DNA from: Halorhodospira sp. | GTDB taxonomy: Bacteria; Pseudomonadota; Gammaproteobacteria; Nitrococcales; Halorhodospiraceae | DNA length: 19,995 bases | Assembly: GCA_007121755.1 (NCBI GenBank) | Contig: SKJZ01000161.1 | Span: forward strand, 1-19,995 | Reading direction: 5' to 3' | Shown here: in pieces, positions 6,514 to 14,860 of the stretch | Position numbering within the stretch: the first letter of the stretch is position 1 | Layout of the letters: each line of letters starts with the position of its first letter | The notes under the pieces: model-generated | Seen by the model: the letters and a program-made list of their open reading frames with translations, nothing else | The model's database searches: none | Told to the model about the DNA's origin: nothing | Made by a program: the position numbers and the translations under genes

Positions 6514-9198
6514 CTATTGGCCGGAAGTTCGCAGGTCGAGTTGCAAATCGATGGTGCCGTCCTCGCTGGGCGTGGCCTGAAAGCCGAACCTTTCAGCCAA
6601 CCGGCGCATCGAGTCGTTCTCCCGCAGCGTCTGGCCCACTAGGCGACGGGTGCCGCGGCGCCGGCAGTAATTGATCAACTTGCTCATCAGCGCCTGGCCC
6701 AAACCGCGGCCGTGGCGGTCGGAGCGGACGATGATGGCGAACTCCGCCTCCACGTTGTCGGCGTCGGAGACGGCGCGGGCTACGCCGAGCGTTTCACGCT
6801 GCCCCTCGTCGTTGGTGCCGACGGCGATAAAGGCCATTTCGCGGTCGTAGTCGATCTGTGTAAAGCGGGCCAACGAGGTGTGCGACATGCTGGTCACGGC
6901 GCGGAAGAAGCGGTAGTAGCGATCTTGGGCCGTGAGTCGGCCCAAGAAGTCGTGGTGGGCCGGCTCGTCTTCCGGCTTGATCGGGCGCAGCAGGATCTCC
7001 TGGCCGTCGTTCAGGGTGATCGACTCTTCCTCGTTCTTCGGATAGGGCTGGATCGCCAGCCGCTCCGCGCCCTTGGCGCCGGTGGCGGCGACCCGGATGC
7101 GGGCGTCAAGGGCCAGCACCCCTCTGGGGTGGGAGAAGAGCGGATTGATATCCAGTTCGACGACTTGCGGATGGTCGATGACGATCTGGGCCACCTTCAT
7201 CAGCGTTAGACAGATTGCCTCCAGGTCGACCGCCGACTTGTCGCGGTAGCCGCGCAATATCCGGTAGATGTCGGTGCGGGCTATCAACTGCCGCGCCAGC
7301 GCCATGTTCAGCGGCGGCAGCGCCACCGCCTTGTCATTGATGACCTCGACCGAGCTGCCGCCGCGGCCGAAGAGGATCGCCGGACCGAAGATCGGGTCGG
7401 TGACAGCGCCGACGATCAGCTCGTACGCCCCCGGCCAGTGGATCATCTTCTGCACGGTGAAGCCTTCGACGCGCGCGCCGGGCTGCATCCGTTCGATGCG
7501 GCTCAACATCCCCTCCGCCGAGTAGCGCAGGATCTCCGCGGATTCGATATCCAGTAGGACGCCGCCGACGTCGGACTTGTGGCTGATGTCGTGGGATAGA
7601 ATCTTCAGCGCCACTGGAAAGCCGACCGCCTCGGCCGTCGCCACCGCCTCGTCGACATCTTTAACGACACGGGTCTCCACCACCGGCACGCCGTACGCCT
7701 GCAAGACCTGTTTCGCCTCCGCCTCGCTCAGGATCTCGCGCTCATCCTCCAGCGCCGTGGTGATGACGGCGGCGGCGTCGTCGTAGTTCCACCGGAACTC
7801 TTCGGGCACCGAGGGCGGCGTCTCGAACAGCGTGTTCTGGTTGTCCTGGTACTCGTACATCTGCAGAAACGCGTTCACAGCGGCGTCCGGTGTTTCGTAG
7901 CTGGGCACGCCCTCGTTCTCGAAGTGCTTGCGCGCCTTGTGGACCGCCTCTTCGCCCATCCAGCAGGTAAGGACGGGCTTGCGAATGTGGCGGATCTGTT
8001 CCGTGACCGTCCGCGCCACCTCTTCGTTGTCGACCACCGCCGATGGCACCAGCATGACCAGAATGGCGTCGTAGTGCGGATCGGGGATCAGTGCCCCCAG
8101 CGCGTTGGCGTAACGCTCGGCTCCACCGTCGCCGATGATGTCGACCGGGTTGTCCTTCGACCAAGTGGGCGGCAGGCATGCGTTCAAGGCTTCGACGGTC
8201 TCTTCGGCCAGCTCCGCCAGGCGGCCGCCGCGGCTGACGAGGGCGTCGGTGGCGAGTACGCCCGGCCCGCCGCCGTTGGTCAGGATTACCAGCCGGTTGC
8301 CGGCGATCGGCCGGGCGCGGGCCAGCGTTTCGGCGGCGGCAAACAGATCCTCAATGGAGTAGACGCGCAGCATGCCGGCGCGGCGGATGGCGCTGTCGAA
8401 GATGTCGTCGCTGCCGGCCAGGGCGCCGGTGTGCGAAGCGGCGGCCCGCGCCCCCTCCTTCACGCGGCCGGCCTTGATCACAATGACCGGCTTGTTACGG
8501 GCGGTGGCGCGGGCGGCGGACATGAACTTCCGCGCCTCTTTGATCGACTCGACGTAGAGCAAGATGCCGCTGGTCTTGCTATCGCCACTGAGGTAGTTGA
8601 GCAGGTCGCCGAAGTCGACATCTGCCGAGTTGCCCAGCGAGATAAAGTGGGAGAAACCGATGCCGCGGGACTTGGTCCAGTCGATCAGGGTGGTGCAGAG
8701 GGCGCCGGACTGGGAGATCAGCGCCAGCCGGCCCGGCAGCGAATAGGTGTGCGCGAAGCTGGCGTTGAGGCCGATATTGGGCAGCAGCAAGCCGATGCAG
8801 TTGGGGCCGAGGATGCGCACGCCGTGGGGGCGGGCGGCCTCCAGCATGCGCTGCTCGATGGTCTTGCCCTCTTCATCCTCGACATTGGTGCCGGCGGAGA
8901 GCACGACCGCGGCCTTGACGCCGTGTTCGCCCAGTTCGGCGATCAAGCCGGGCAGCGTGGGTGCCGGGGTGCAAATGGCCGCCAGGTCCGGGGTTGCGGG
9001 GAGGGACGCAATGTCGGGGTAGGCGTCGCGGTCGTGGACCGTCCGGTATTTGGGGTTGACCGGCCAGATCGGCCCCTGGAAGCCCCCCTCAAGCAGGTTG
9101 CGCATGACCAGTCGGCCCAGAGAGCCTTCCTTGTCCGAGGCGCCGATCAGGGCGACAGATTTTGGCTTCAGTAGCCGTTCCAGGTTCAGGACGCTCAT
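6514..9198 (-). CDS. pat: ADP-forming acyl-CoA synthetase fused to GNAT acetyltransferase (Pat-like)
   Basis: The 894-residue protein has the layout of bacterial Pat/PatZ: CoA-binding Rossmann domain (about 8-130, SVALIGASDKEGSLGR), succinyl-CoA-ligase-like domains (about 150-460), ATP-grasp domain (about 485-700, LKILSHDISHKSDVGGV at 531-547, ELDINPL at 681-687) and a C-terminal GNAT domain (about 730-890). The GNAT acetyl-CoA loop is RHGRGLG (828-834), with AEFAI (818-822) and RENDSMRRLAERFGF after it. Pat enzymes acetylate lysines of metabolic enzymes such as acetyl-CoA synthetase. The position equivalent to the phospho-histidine of ADP-forming synthetases is still His (His256 in SHTGALAGSD), so acyl-CoA synthetase activity may persist. 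A longer in-frame start exists upstream, inside the palindromic element. The ATG at 9196-9198 has AGAGG upstream and matches the family N-terminus. Confidence 0.93.
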   Translation of the reverse strand: MSVLNLERLLKPKSVALIGASDKEGSLGRLVMRNLLEGGFQGPIWPVNPKYRTVHDRDAYPDIASLPATPDLAAICTPAPTLPGLIAELGEHGVKAAVVLSAGTNVEDEEGKTIEQRMLEAARPHGVRILGPNCIGLLLPNIGLNASFAHTYSLPGRLALISQSGALCTTLIDWTKSRGIGFSHFISLGNSADVDFGDLLNYLSGDSKTSGILLYVESIKEARKFMSAARATARNKPVIVIKAGRVKEGARAAASHTGALAGSDDIFDSAIRRAGMLRVYSIEDLFAAAETLARARPIAGNRLVILTNGGGPGVLATDALVSRGGRLAELAEETVEALNACLPPTWSKDNPVDIIGDGGAERYANALGALIPDPHYDAILVMLVPSAVVDNEEVARTVTEQIRHIRKPVLTCWMGEEAVHKARKHFENEGVPSYETPDAAVNAFLQMYEYQDNQNTLFETPPSVPEEFRWNYDDAAAVITTALEDEREILSEAEAKQVLQAYGVPVVETRVVKDVDEAVATAEAVGFPVALKILSHDISHKSDVGGVLLDIESAEILRYSAEGMLSRIERMQPGARVEGFTVQKMIHWPGAYELIVGAVTDPIFGPAILFGRGGSSVEVINDKAVALPPLNMALARQLIARTDIYRILRGYRDKSAVDLEAICLTLMKVAQIVIDHPQVVELDINPLFSHPRGVLALDARIRVAATGAKGAERLAIQPYPKNEEESITLNDGQEILLRPIKPEDEPAHHDFLGRLTAQDRYYRFFRAVTSMSHTSLARFTQIDYDREMAFIAVGTNDEGQRETLGVARAVSDADNVEAEFAIIVRSDRHGRGLGQALMSKLINYCRRRGTRRLVGQTLRENDSMRRLAERFGFQATPSEDGTIDLQLDLRTSGQ

Positions 9199-9222
9199 AA
9201 GGGCCTCTTGCGACGTGGCGGT

Positions 9223-9448
9223 ATCCGAATCTTCCGGCGGGCAGGGCCGGGGGGCATCCCCGTGACCGGCGACCCACTGCGCTCCTCGCCCTCCGCCGGG
9301 GCCGGGCAGACGCGCTCCCGGCGCGCTGCCCGGCGTGCGCATCCCTGCGCACGCCCTTACGGGCCTGATCCGGCTCCGGGCGGTCGCTCCGTTCGACGTC
9401 GCCGGTCACGGGGATGCCCCCCGGCCCTGCCCGCCGGAAGATTCGGAT
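9223..9448. repeat. 226-bp palindromic element with perfect 51-bp arms
   Basis: The left arm at 9223-9273 (from ATCCGAATCTTCC to ACCGGCGAC) is the exact reverse complement of 9398-9448. The 124-nt centre contains further hairpins: GCCGGGCAG/CTGCCCGGC (9301-9334), a 10-bp stem GGCGTGCGCA/TGCGCACGCC with loop TCCC (9332-9355), and GCCC-TTAC-GGGC (9353-9364). No protein is credible here; the frames crossing it are products of the palindrome. The element fills most of the 367-nt gap between the divergent pat and dxs genes and begins 25 nt before the pat start, so transcripts of pat may carry a very stable leader. The core hairpin resembles that of the element after glk. It may be a non-autonomous insertion or a bidirectional RNA structure. 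Confidence 0.9.
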
Positions 9449-9469
9449 GACGGTCTTCAGTCTAGCAGA

Positions 9470-9488
9470 TATGGTGCAATGCACCATA
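9470..9488. promoter_or_regulatory. 19-bp perfect dyad upstream of dxs
   Basis: TATGGTGCA and TGCACCATA flank a single A, forming a perfect 9+1+9 dyad about 77 nt before the dxs start. It has the size and symmetry of a dimeric repressor or activator site. I cannot assign it to a known regulator; the half-site TGCACCA resembles NtrC half-sites, but the arrangement is inverted relative to NtrC boxes. A shorter dyad, ACTGT-CCGT-ACAGT, lies at 9518-9531. No convincing -35/-10 pair was found here. Confidence 0.4.
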
Positions 9489-9565
9489 CGGGTTCCGGTG
9501 GGGGGTGGTAAGCTGATTACTGTCCGTACAGTTCGTACTTTCCGGTCGAGAAGAGATGGAATCCC

Positions 9566-11461
9566 ATGAGCCGCCGCCCCCCGGATGACAAGCCGTTGCT
9601 GGCCACCATCGACAGCCCGGAAGACCTGCGCCGTCTGCCCGCCGACCGGTTGCCGGCCGTGAGCCGCGAGTTGCGGGCTTACCTGCTGGAGAGCGTGGCG
9701 CGGAGCGGAGGCCACTTGGCCGCCGGTCTCGGCGCGGTGGAACTTACCGTGGCGTTGCACTACGCCCTCGATACACCGCACGATCGATTGGTCTGGGACG
9801 TCGGCCATCAGTGCTACCCGCACAAGGTGCTTACGGGGCGGCGGGAAGCGCTGCCCCTGATCCGCCAAGCCGGCGGGCCGGCGGGCTTTCCGGTGCGCGG
9901 CGAGAGCCCCTACGACGCCTTCGGGGTGGGGCACTCGTCGACCAGCATCAGTGCTGCGCTCGGCATGGCGCTGGGGACGCGGATCGGCGGCGTCGATCGC
10001 CGGGCGGTGGCGGTGATCGGCGATGGCGGCCTCACCGCTGGCGAGGCCTTCGAGGCGCTGAACCACGCCGGCGGCGTGGGCGCCGATCTGCTGGTTGTGC
10101 TCAACGACAACGAGATGGCGATTTCGGAGAATGTCGGGGCGCTCTCCAACTACCTCACCCGGCTCCTGTCGGAGCCGATCGCCGGACAGCTCCGCCGCGG
10201 GGCGCGGGATGTCCTGCGCCACCTGCCGCCGGTCCACCAGTTGGCCCGGCGGACCGAGGGTCACGTGAAGGGGTTGTTGGCCCCCGCTACCCTCTTCGAG
10301 GAGTTGGGCTTCCACTACTTCGGCCCGGTCGACGGCCACGATGTCGAAGGGCTGGTGCGGGTGCTGCTCAACCTGCGTGATCAGCCGGGGCCGCGCCTGC
10401 TCCATGTCGTAACCCGCAAAGGGAAGGGGTACCCCCCGGCCGAGGCCGACCCGATCTCCTATCACGGGGTCAGCCGGTTCGATCCTGACCACGGTCTGTC
10501 CCGGAGCCGCGCACCGTCGCCGCCAACTTACACGGAGATCTTCGGCCGCTGGATCTGTGACGCGGCGGAGGCCGACCCGCGGGTGGTGGCGATCACCCCG
10601 GCGATGCGCGAGGGGTCGGGGCTGGTGGAGTACGCCCGCCGCTTCCCGGGCCGCTATTTCGATGTCGGCATTGCCGAACAGCACGCGGTGACCGTCGCCG
10701 CCGGAATCGCGTGCGAGGGTGCGCGTCCAGTGGTGGCGATCTACTCCACCTTCTTGCAGCGGGCCTACGATCAAGTGGTACACGACGTCGCGTTGCAGCG
10801 CCTGCCGGTGCTATTCGCCGTCGACCGCGCTGGCGTCGTCGGGCCCGACGGCCCGACACACCAAGGCGCTTACGATCTCAGCTACCTGCGTTGTATCCCC
10901 GGGATGACGGTCATGGCCCCGGCCGACGAGGCCGAGTGCCGGCGCATGCTGGCGACCGGCCTGGCCCTGGACGGCCCTGTAGCGGTGCGTTATCCGCGGG
11001 CGGCCGGCCCCGGCGCGGAGATCCCCGCTGTAACGGAGCCTTTGGAAGTAGGGCGGGCCGAGGTGCTGCGGGAGGGGCGGTCCGGCGTAGCCCTGCTCGC
11101 CTTCGGTTCGTTGGTGCCGGTCGCCAGGGATGTCGGCGACGAGTTGGATGCCACGGTGGTCAACATGCGCTTCGTCAAACCCCTCGACAGCGCGCTGCTG
11201 GAGCGGCTCGCCCGTACCCACCGCCGCCTAATAACGCTGGAGGAGAACGTGGTGGCCGGCGGCGCCGGCAGTGGGGTCGCCGAGTACTTGGCGGGCGCCG
11301 GTCTCCATACGCCGGTCACCCACCTGGGGCTGCCGGACCGCCCGCTGGAGCACGGGAGCCGCGACGCCATCCTGGCGGCGGCGGGGCTCGACCGGGAAGG
11401 GGTACGGTGCGCGGTGATGGAGGAAGCTGCGCTGGCCTCCGCGTTTTTGGAGCCCCGCTAG
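9566..11461 (+). CDS. dxs: 1-deoxy-D-xylulose-5-phosphate synthase
   Basis: This thiamine-diphosphate enzyme condenses pyruvate and glyceraldehyde-3-phosphate to 1-deoxy-D-xylulose-5-phosphate, the first step of the MEP isoprenoid pathway, in the cytoplasm. At 631 residues it has the usual length. Seen motifs are His50 near the N-terminus, WDVGHQCYPHK (77-87), DAFGVGHSSTSIS (117-129), the ThDP/Mg motif GDGGLTAGEAFEALNHAG to LND (152-181), NEMAISENVG (182-191), and the catalytic Glu371 in FDVGIAEQHAVT. The transketolase pyrimidine and C-terminal domains follow (STFLQRAYDQVVHDVALQ, DRAGVVGPDGPTHQGAYDLS). The enzyme looks intact. AGAGATGGA lies upstream of the chosen ATG. It is not operonic with neighbours: the next gene is convergent and overlaps its stop by 4 nt. 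Confidence 0.97.
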   Translation: MSRRPPDDKPLLATIDSPEDLRRLPADRLPAVSRELRAYLLESVARSGGHLAAGLGAVELTVALHYALDTPHDRLVWDVGHQCYPHKVLTGRREALPLIRQAGGPAGFPVRGESPYDAFGVGHSSTSISAALGMALGTRIGGVDRRAVAVIGDGGLTAGEAFEALNHAGGVGADLLVVLNDNEMAISENVGALSNYLTRLLSEPIAGQLRRGARDVLRHLPPVHQLARRTEGHVKGLLAPATLFEELGFHYFGPVDGHDVEGLVRVLLNLRDQPGPRLLHVVTRKGKGYPPAEADPISYHGVSRFDPDHGLSRSRAPSPPTYTEIFGRWICDAAEADPRVVAITPAMREGSGLVEYARRFPGRYFDVGIAEQHAVTVAAGIACEGARPVVAIYSTFLQRAYDQVVHDVALQRLPVLFAVDRAGVVGPDGPTHQGAYDLSYLRCIPGMTVMAPADEAECRRMLATGLALDGPVAVRYPRAAGPGAEIPAVTEPLEVGRAEVLREGRSGVALLAFGSLVPVARDVGDELDATVVNMRFVKPLDSALLERLARTHRRLITLEENVVAGGAGSGVAEYLAGAGLHTPVTHLGLPDRPLEHGSRDAILAAAGLDREGVRCAVMEEAALASAFLEPR

Positions 11462-12240
11462 TGGAAGTCGGCCGGAATCGCCGCGGTCTGAAAGATCTCC
11501 TCCGGCGGGTGGGTGCGCTGTGGAACCACGCAGTAAGCCGTCGGGTCCGTTTCGAGGAGCCGCGGTTGTGGCGGGGCCGGGTTCCATCGGATCGGCTGCA
11601 GCGCGGAGAGATTCTTCGCATCGAGCGCGTTAGAGCCCGAGTTGTGGCCACGCCGGTTGGTTCCGTAGAGAAAGCGGGCCACCAGCATGATCTCGTCCTG
11701 GTAGTGCCCCACCACGCCGTCGGTGACCCACTCGACGACCGCCAATGCGTATGAGGTGTAGTTGGGGTCGACCCGCCGCGAGCCTTGTAGGCCCCGGTTG
11801 TACGCCGTTAGGACTTGTCGCCACTCGTTGATGCCGCGGGTCTGGAGCTTGTTCAGATAACACCCCGCGACTTCGATGTTCCAGTAGTCGTCGGTGATCA
11901 GCCGGGCGATGATCTCTTCACCGACGGTGTACTGCCCCAACTCCGGGCAGTGCCGGATGGCGTCCTGCGCCGCTGGCAGCCTCACCTGCATGACGCCGTA
12001 AGCGCGGGCGCCGAGGGCAAAGTCACGATCGCCGACCGGTGACAGGATTCCCGCCAGCGACTCCTGCATCAGAATACCGGCCATGGCCAGGGAGAGGTTG
12101 TACTGCTCCCCGACATGCCAAGCGTAGGCAAGGAGACGGATCTGATGGTCGCTGAGCCGCGGTGGTTGCCCCCACGACGGAACCGAGACGGCGAGCAGTA
12201 ATGCCGTAATCAGGGCCGGAAGAATGCGGCGGCGATGCAT
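11458..12240 (-). CDS. exported lytic transglycosylase (SLT domain)
   Basis: The 260-residue protein has a clear signal peptide (MHRRR, then a hydrophobic run to about residue 20, cleavage near SWG-Q at 22-25), so it acts in the periplasm on peptidoglycan. The SLT fold is shown by the catalytic Glu60 in AGILMQES, the GVMQV motif (82-86) and TAYNRG (145-150). This Glu/GVMQ/AYN triad is the lysozyme-like signature of family 1 lytic transglycosylases. The C-terminal 100 residues show no recognised cell-wall-binding repeat. The start is supported by CGGAG upstream. Its stop codon overlaps the dxs stop in the palindrome CTAG. It is divergent from the Na/Pi-family transporter gene. The substrate-cleavage family is confident; its cellular role (remodelling or assembly of an envelope machine) cannot be told from context. 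Confidence 0.87.
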   Translation of the reverse strand: MHRRRILPALITALLLAVSVPSWGQPPRLSDHQIRLLAYAWHVGEQYNLSLAMAGILMQESLAGILSPVGDRDFALGARAYGVMQVRLPAAQDAIRHCPELGQYTVGEEIIARLITDDYWNIEVAGCYLNKLQTRGINEWRQVLTAYNRGLQGSRRVDPNYTSYALAVVEWVTDGVVGHYQDEIMLVARFLYGTNRRGHNSGSNALDAKNLSALQPIRWNPAPPQPRLLETDPTAYCVVPQRTHPPEEIFQTAAIPADFH

Positions 12241-12301
12241 GGCGGCATCTCCGTAGGTAGCTGTGGATCTCCCTATGTTGGGGCAAGCCGGAACGAAGTG
12301 A

Positions 12302-12319
12302 TGTGTGGAGCCTCACACA
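12302..12319. promoter_or_regulatory. CRP-like dyad upstream of Na/Pi transporter gene
   Basis: TGTGTG and CACACA flank a 6-nt centre. Read as a CRP-type box it is TGTGT-N6-TCACA (12302-12317), one change from the classical TGTGA-N6-TCACA. It ends about 30 nt before the chosen transporter start, in the 109-nt divergent region shared with the lytic transglycosylase gene. Binding by a CRP homologue, or by the Crp/Fnr-family protein encoded at 14060-14779, is only inferred. Confidence 0.4.
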
Positions 12320-12349
12320 AGGGCGAATACTTGGTTAGACTCAAACGCT

Positions 12350-14053
12350 ATGACCCCGTTGATGGTAATTACATTCTTCGGTGGCGTGGGGCTCTTCCTG
12401 CTCGGCATGAGATTGATGACCGACGGGTTGAAGGTAGCCGCCGGGAACGCCTTGCGCGAGATCCTGGCCCGCGGCACCGCCACCACCGGCCGCGGCATCC
12501 TCTCCGGGATCGTGATCACCGCCCTGGTGCAGTCGTCCACCGCGGTGATCATCTCCACCATCGGCTTCGTCAACGCCGGTCTGATGACGCTCTTCCAATC
12601 GGTCGGCGTGATTATCGGCAGCAATGTCGGCACCACGGCCACCAGTTGGCTGGTCGCCGTGGTCGGCTTCAATATCAATATCCAGGAACTCGCGATGCCG
12701 GCCATCGCGGTGGGTATGGCGTTGCGCGTCACCGGCGGCCGGACGCGGCGGGGGGCATTGGGCGAGGCGCTGACCGGTTTCGGCATCTTCTTTCTCGGTG
12801 TTGACGTGCTCAAGACCACCTTCGACGGCGTCGAGCAGCACTTCGACCTGGCGCACTACGCTGGAGGTGGGCTTGGCGGCCTGCTGATGTTCACCCTCGT
12901 CGGCATGGTGATGACGGTGCTGATGAACTCCTCAAGCGCCGCGCTGGCGGTGACCCTCACCGCGGCCGGCACCGGTGTCATCGACTTGGAGTCCGCCGCG
13001 GCCATGGTCATCGGTGCCAATGTGGGCACGACGTCGACCGCGCTGTTCGCGGTGATCGGCGCCACCTCTAACGCCAAGCGCGCGGCTATGGCCATGACCT
13101 GGTTCAGCGTTCTGACCGGGGTGGTCGCGTTCCTGATGATGCCGCTGCTGTTGGCCGCCGGAGCGGGCGTGGCTGGCGCATTGCGTCTAGACGTCAACCC
13201 GGCCACCGTGTTGGCGCTCTTCCATACCGCCACGAAACTCACTGGTACCGCAATCGTATGGCCGATGACGCCGTGGCTGGTGCGCCGTTTGGAGCGCATG
13301 TTTGTGACCGCAGAAGAGGACCAGGGGAAACCGCGCCATCTCGATAAGAACGTGGCCGGTACGCCGGCGCTGGCGCTGGAGGCCCTGAACCGGGAATTGG
13401 TCCGGATCGGTGCCATCGCCCGCCGCGCCGCGGCCGGCGCGCTTAGCGCGGAAGGCCCGGCGGGCGGGTGGCTGGAGCGGGACAAGCGGGCGATCGAGCG
13501 GCTGGTGATCGCGGTGGGGGACTTTACGACCACCGCTACGCGAAGCGCCGATCTGCCGGAGCCGATGGGCCGCTCTTTCGCCGACGCAGTACGCGTCACG
13601 CAGTACTACAGCGATATGGTCGAGCGCGCGTTGGAGTTGGCGGGCAAACAGCCGGCCGGGCTTCAGGATGAAGAACTCGCCGCCGCGGTCAACCGGTTCA
13701 AGCGCGATGCAATCGCTTTGATCGAACAGGCCGACGCCGAGTTGGATGGGTTTCGTTCGAAACGGCTGCGCAGCGCGCACGAGGCGTTGGAGGAGTCGTA
13801 TCAAGAGATCAAGCGGCGGTTGTTGTACGCCGGGGCCGCCGGTTACCTCCCGGTCCGGCACATGGTTGGCCGCCTCGACGAGATCTCCGTGATCCACCGT
13901 ATGCTGGACCAGGCCGTAAAGGCCGCGCTCTATACACGCCGAATACACAAGGTGTTGCGTCAGGGCGAGGGCGTGTCGGACGAGGAGGACGGCACGGAGC
14001 GGGGCGGCGACGGTTCCGACGGAGAAGGGCCGCCGGTGGGCACGGGCGGTTGA
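12350..14053 (+). CDS. Na/Pi cotransporter family protein with PhoU-like C-terminal domain
   Basis: The inner-membrane protein (567 residues) has a hydrophobic N-terminal half of many membrane segments. It holds the internal repeat of the NptA/SLC34-like family: QSSTAV (61-66) followed by GSNVGTT (90-96), and again NSSSAA (193-198) followed by GANVGTT (222-228). The soluble C-terminal half (about 335-535) is helical and resembles the PhoU-like domain attached to such bacterial transporters. The family imports phosphate with sodium, though some members are anion carriers of unknown substrate. A GTG 45 nt upstream (12305) is an alternative start. ATG at 12350 was preferred because homologues begin right before the first membrane helix and because the GTG start lies inside a CRP-like dyad. 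Neither start has a strong ribosome-binding site. The tail is low-complexity, acidic and Gly-rich. Confidence 0.88.
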   Translation: MTPLMVITFFGGVGLFLLGMRLMTDGLKVAAGNALREILARGTATTGRGILSGIVITALVQSSTAVIISTIGFVNAGLMTLFQSVGVIIGSNVGTTATSWLVAVVGFNINIQELAMPAIAVGMALRVTGGRTRRGALGEALTGFGIFFLGVDVLKTTFDGVEQHFDLAHYAGGGLGGLLMFTLVGMVMTVLMNSSSAALAVTLTAAGTGVIDLESAAAMVIGANVGTTSTALFAVIGATSNAKRAAMAMTWFSVLTGVVAFLMMPLLLAAGAGVAGALRLDVNPATVLALFHTATKLTGTAIVWPMTPWLVRRLERMFVTAEEDQGKPRHLDKNVAGTPALALEALNRELVRIGAIARRAAAGALSAEGPAGGWLERDKRAIERLVIAVGDFTTTATRSADLPEPMGRSFADAVRVTQYYSDMVERALELAGKQPAGLQDEELAAAVNRFKRDAIALIEQADAELDGFRSKRLRSAHEALEESYQEIKRRLLYAGAAGYLPVRHMVGRLDEISVIHRMLDQAVKAALYTRRIHKVLRQGEGVSDEEDGTERGGDGSDGEGPPVGTGG

Positions 14054-14059
14054 AGCGGG

Positions 14060-14779
14060 TTACTTGGCAGGGGGATAGAGTAGCCGCTCGTACTCCCGCT
14101 GGATGACTTGATAGCACTCACAGGAGTGTCCCGCCAAGCCGTCGCGATCCAGCAGGGTGATCCGCCCGCGGCTGTACTTGATCACTCCCAGCGCCTGGAG
14201 GTGCCGAGCGGCGCCTGTGATGCCCTCCCGGCGCACGCCGAGCATATTGGAGATGGTCTCCTGGGTGATTGCCAGTTGGCCGGAGGGGGTGCGATCGAAG
14301 TTCAACAGCAGCCACCGGCACAATCGCTTCTCCAGTGGGTGGTGCAGGTTGCAGACCACCGTCTGCCCCATCTGCATCATTAGCGCCTGGAGGAAGCGCA
14401 ACACCAAGTGCTGGAAGGCGCCGCCCCTGGCGAAGATCCTTTTGGCGGACGTGGTGGGGATGCGCAAGGCGGTAAGCTCACTTTGGGCGATAGTCCAACT
14501 GGAGCTCGTGTGTCCGCCCATGAACGGCACAATCCCTTCTATGCCTTCATTGCCGATTACGGCGATCTCACCGCAAGCTCCGTTCTCCATGATTTGGAGT
14601 GTCGAGATGACTCCGGAAAGCGGGAAATAGATGTGTTTTACAGTGGCGCCGGGCTTATGGATCGCGGTTTCGGATGCGATTTCGATTTTTTCGACCCGCT
14701 CCCGGATCAACGCAATCTCCCCCGGGGGCAGGGCCGCCAATATGCCGTTGGCCGTGTGGATGCGGTTGGAGTAGTGCAT
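14060..14779 (-). CDS. Crp/Fnr-family transcriptional regulator
   Basis: The 239-residue protein has an N-terminal cyclic-nucleotide-binding-type beta-roll (about 12-130; KPGATVKHIYFPLSGVIS, EIAVIGNEGIEGI), a dimerisation helix and a C-terminal winged helix-turn-helix (about 170-210; ITQETISNMLGVRREGITGA, VIKYSRGRITLLDRDGL). The beta-roll lacks the obvious cAMP-binding Arg-Ser pair of CRP, and there is no N-terminal FNR cysteine cluster, so the signal is unknown. A Cys-Glu-Cys at 220-222 near the C-terminus is noted. Many relatives of this subtype act in stress, nitrogen or motility control. GGGGAAGG lies just before the start. It converges on the transporter gene (6-nt gap) and is divergent from the trehalose operon, so it is a candidate regulator of either; this is inference from position only. 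Confidence 0.9.
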   Translation of the reverse strand: MHYSNRIHTANGILAALPPGEIALIRERVEKIEIASETAIHKPGATVKHIYFPLSGVISTLQIMENGACGEIAVIGNEGIEGIVPFMGGHTSSSWTIAQSELTALRIPTTSAKRIFARGGAFQHLVLRFLQALMMQMGQTVVCNLHHPLEKRLCRWLLLNFDRTPSGQLAITQETISNMLGVRREGITGAARHLQALGVIKYSRGRITLLDRDGLAGHSCECYQVIQREYERLLYPPAK

Positions 14780-14860
14780 TACCTTCCCCGGTGATTCAGT
14801 TCCGGCGTTTCGGTGGCTTGGTTTTATCGGAATCGTCCTTAATATAGTACAGGTTCCTGA

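Noticed and set aside
9208..9450. Small plus-strand frame inside the palindromic element
   Set aside because: The same peptide text appears from both strands because the arms are inverted copies; there is no ribosome-binding site.
9518..9531. ACTGT-CCGT-ACAGT as a LexA (SOS) box before dxs
   Set aside because: The classical box needs CTGT-N8-ACAG; the spacer here is only 4 nt, so it is at most a small hairpin or an unrelated site.
9089..10783. Minus-strand 564-codon frame crossing the palindromic element into dxs
   Set aside because: It is antisense to dxs and its end is a translation of the palindrome; there is no domain and no start signal.
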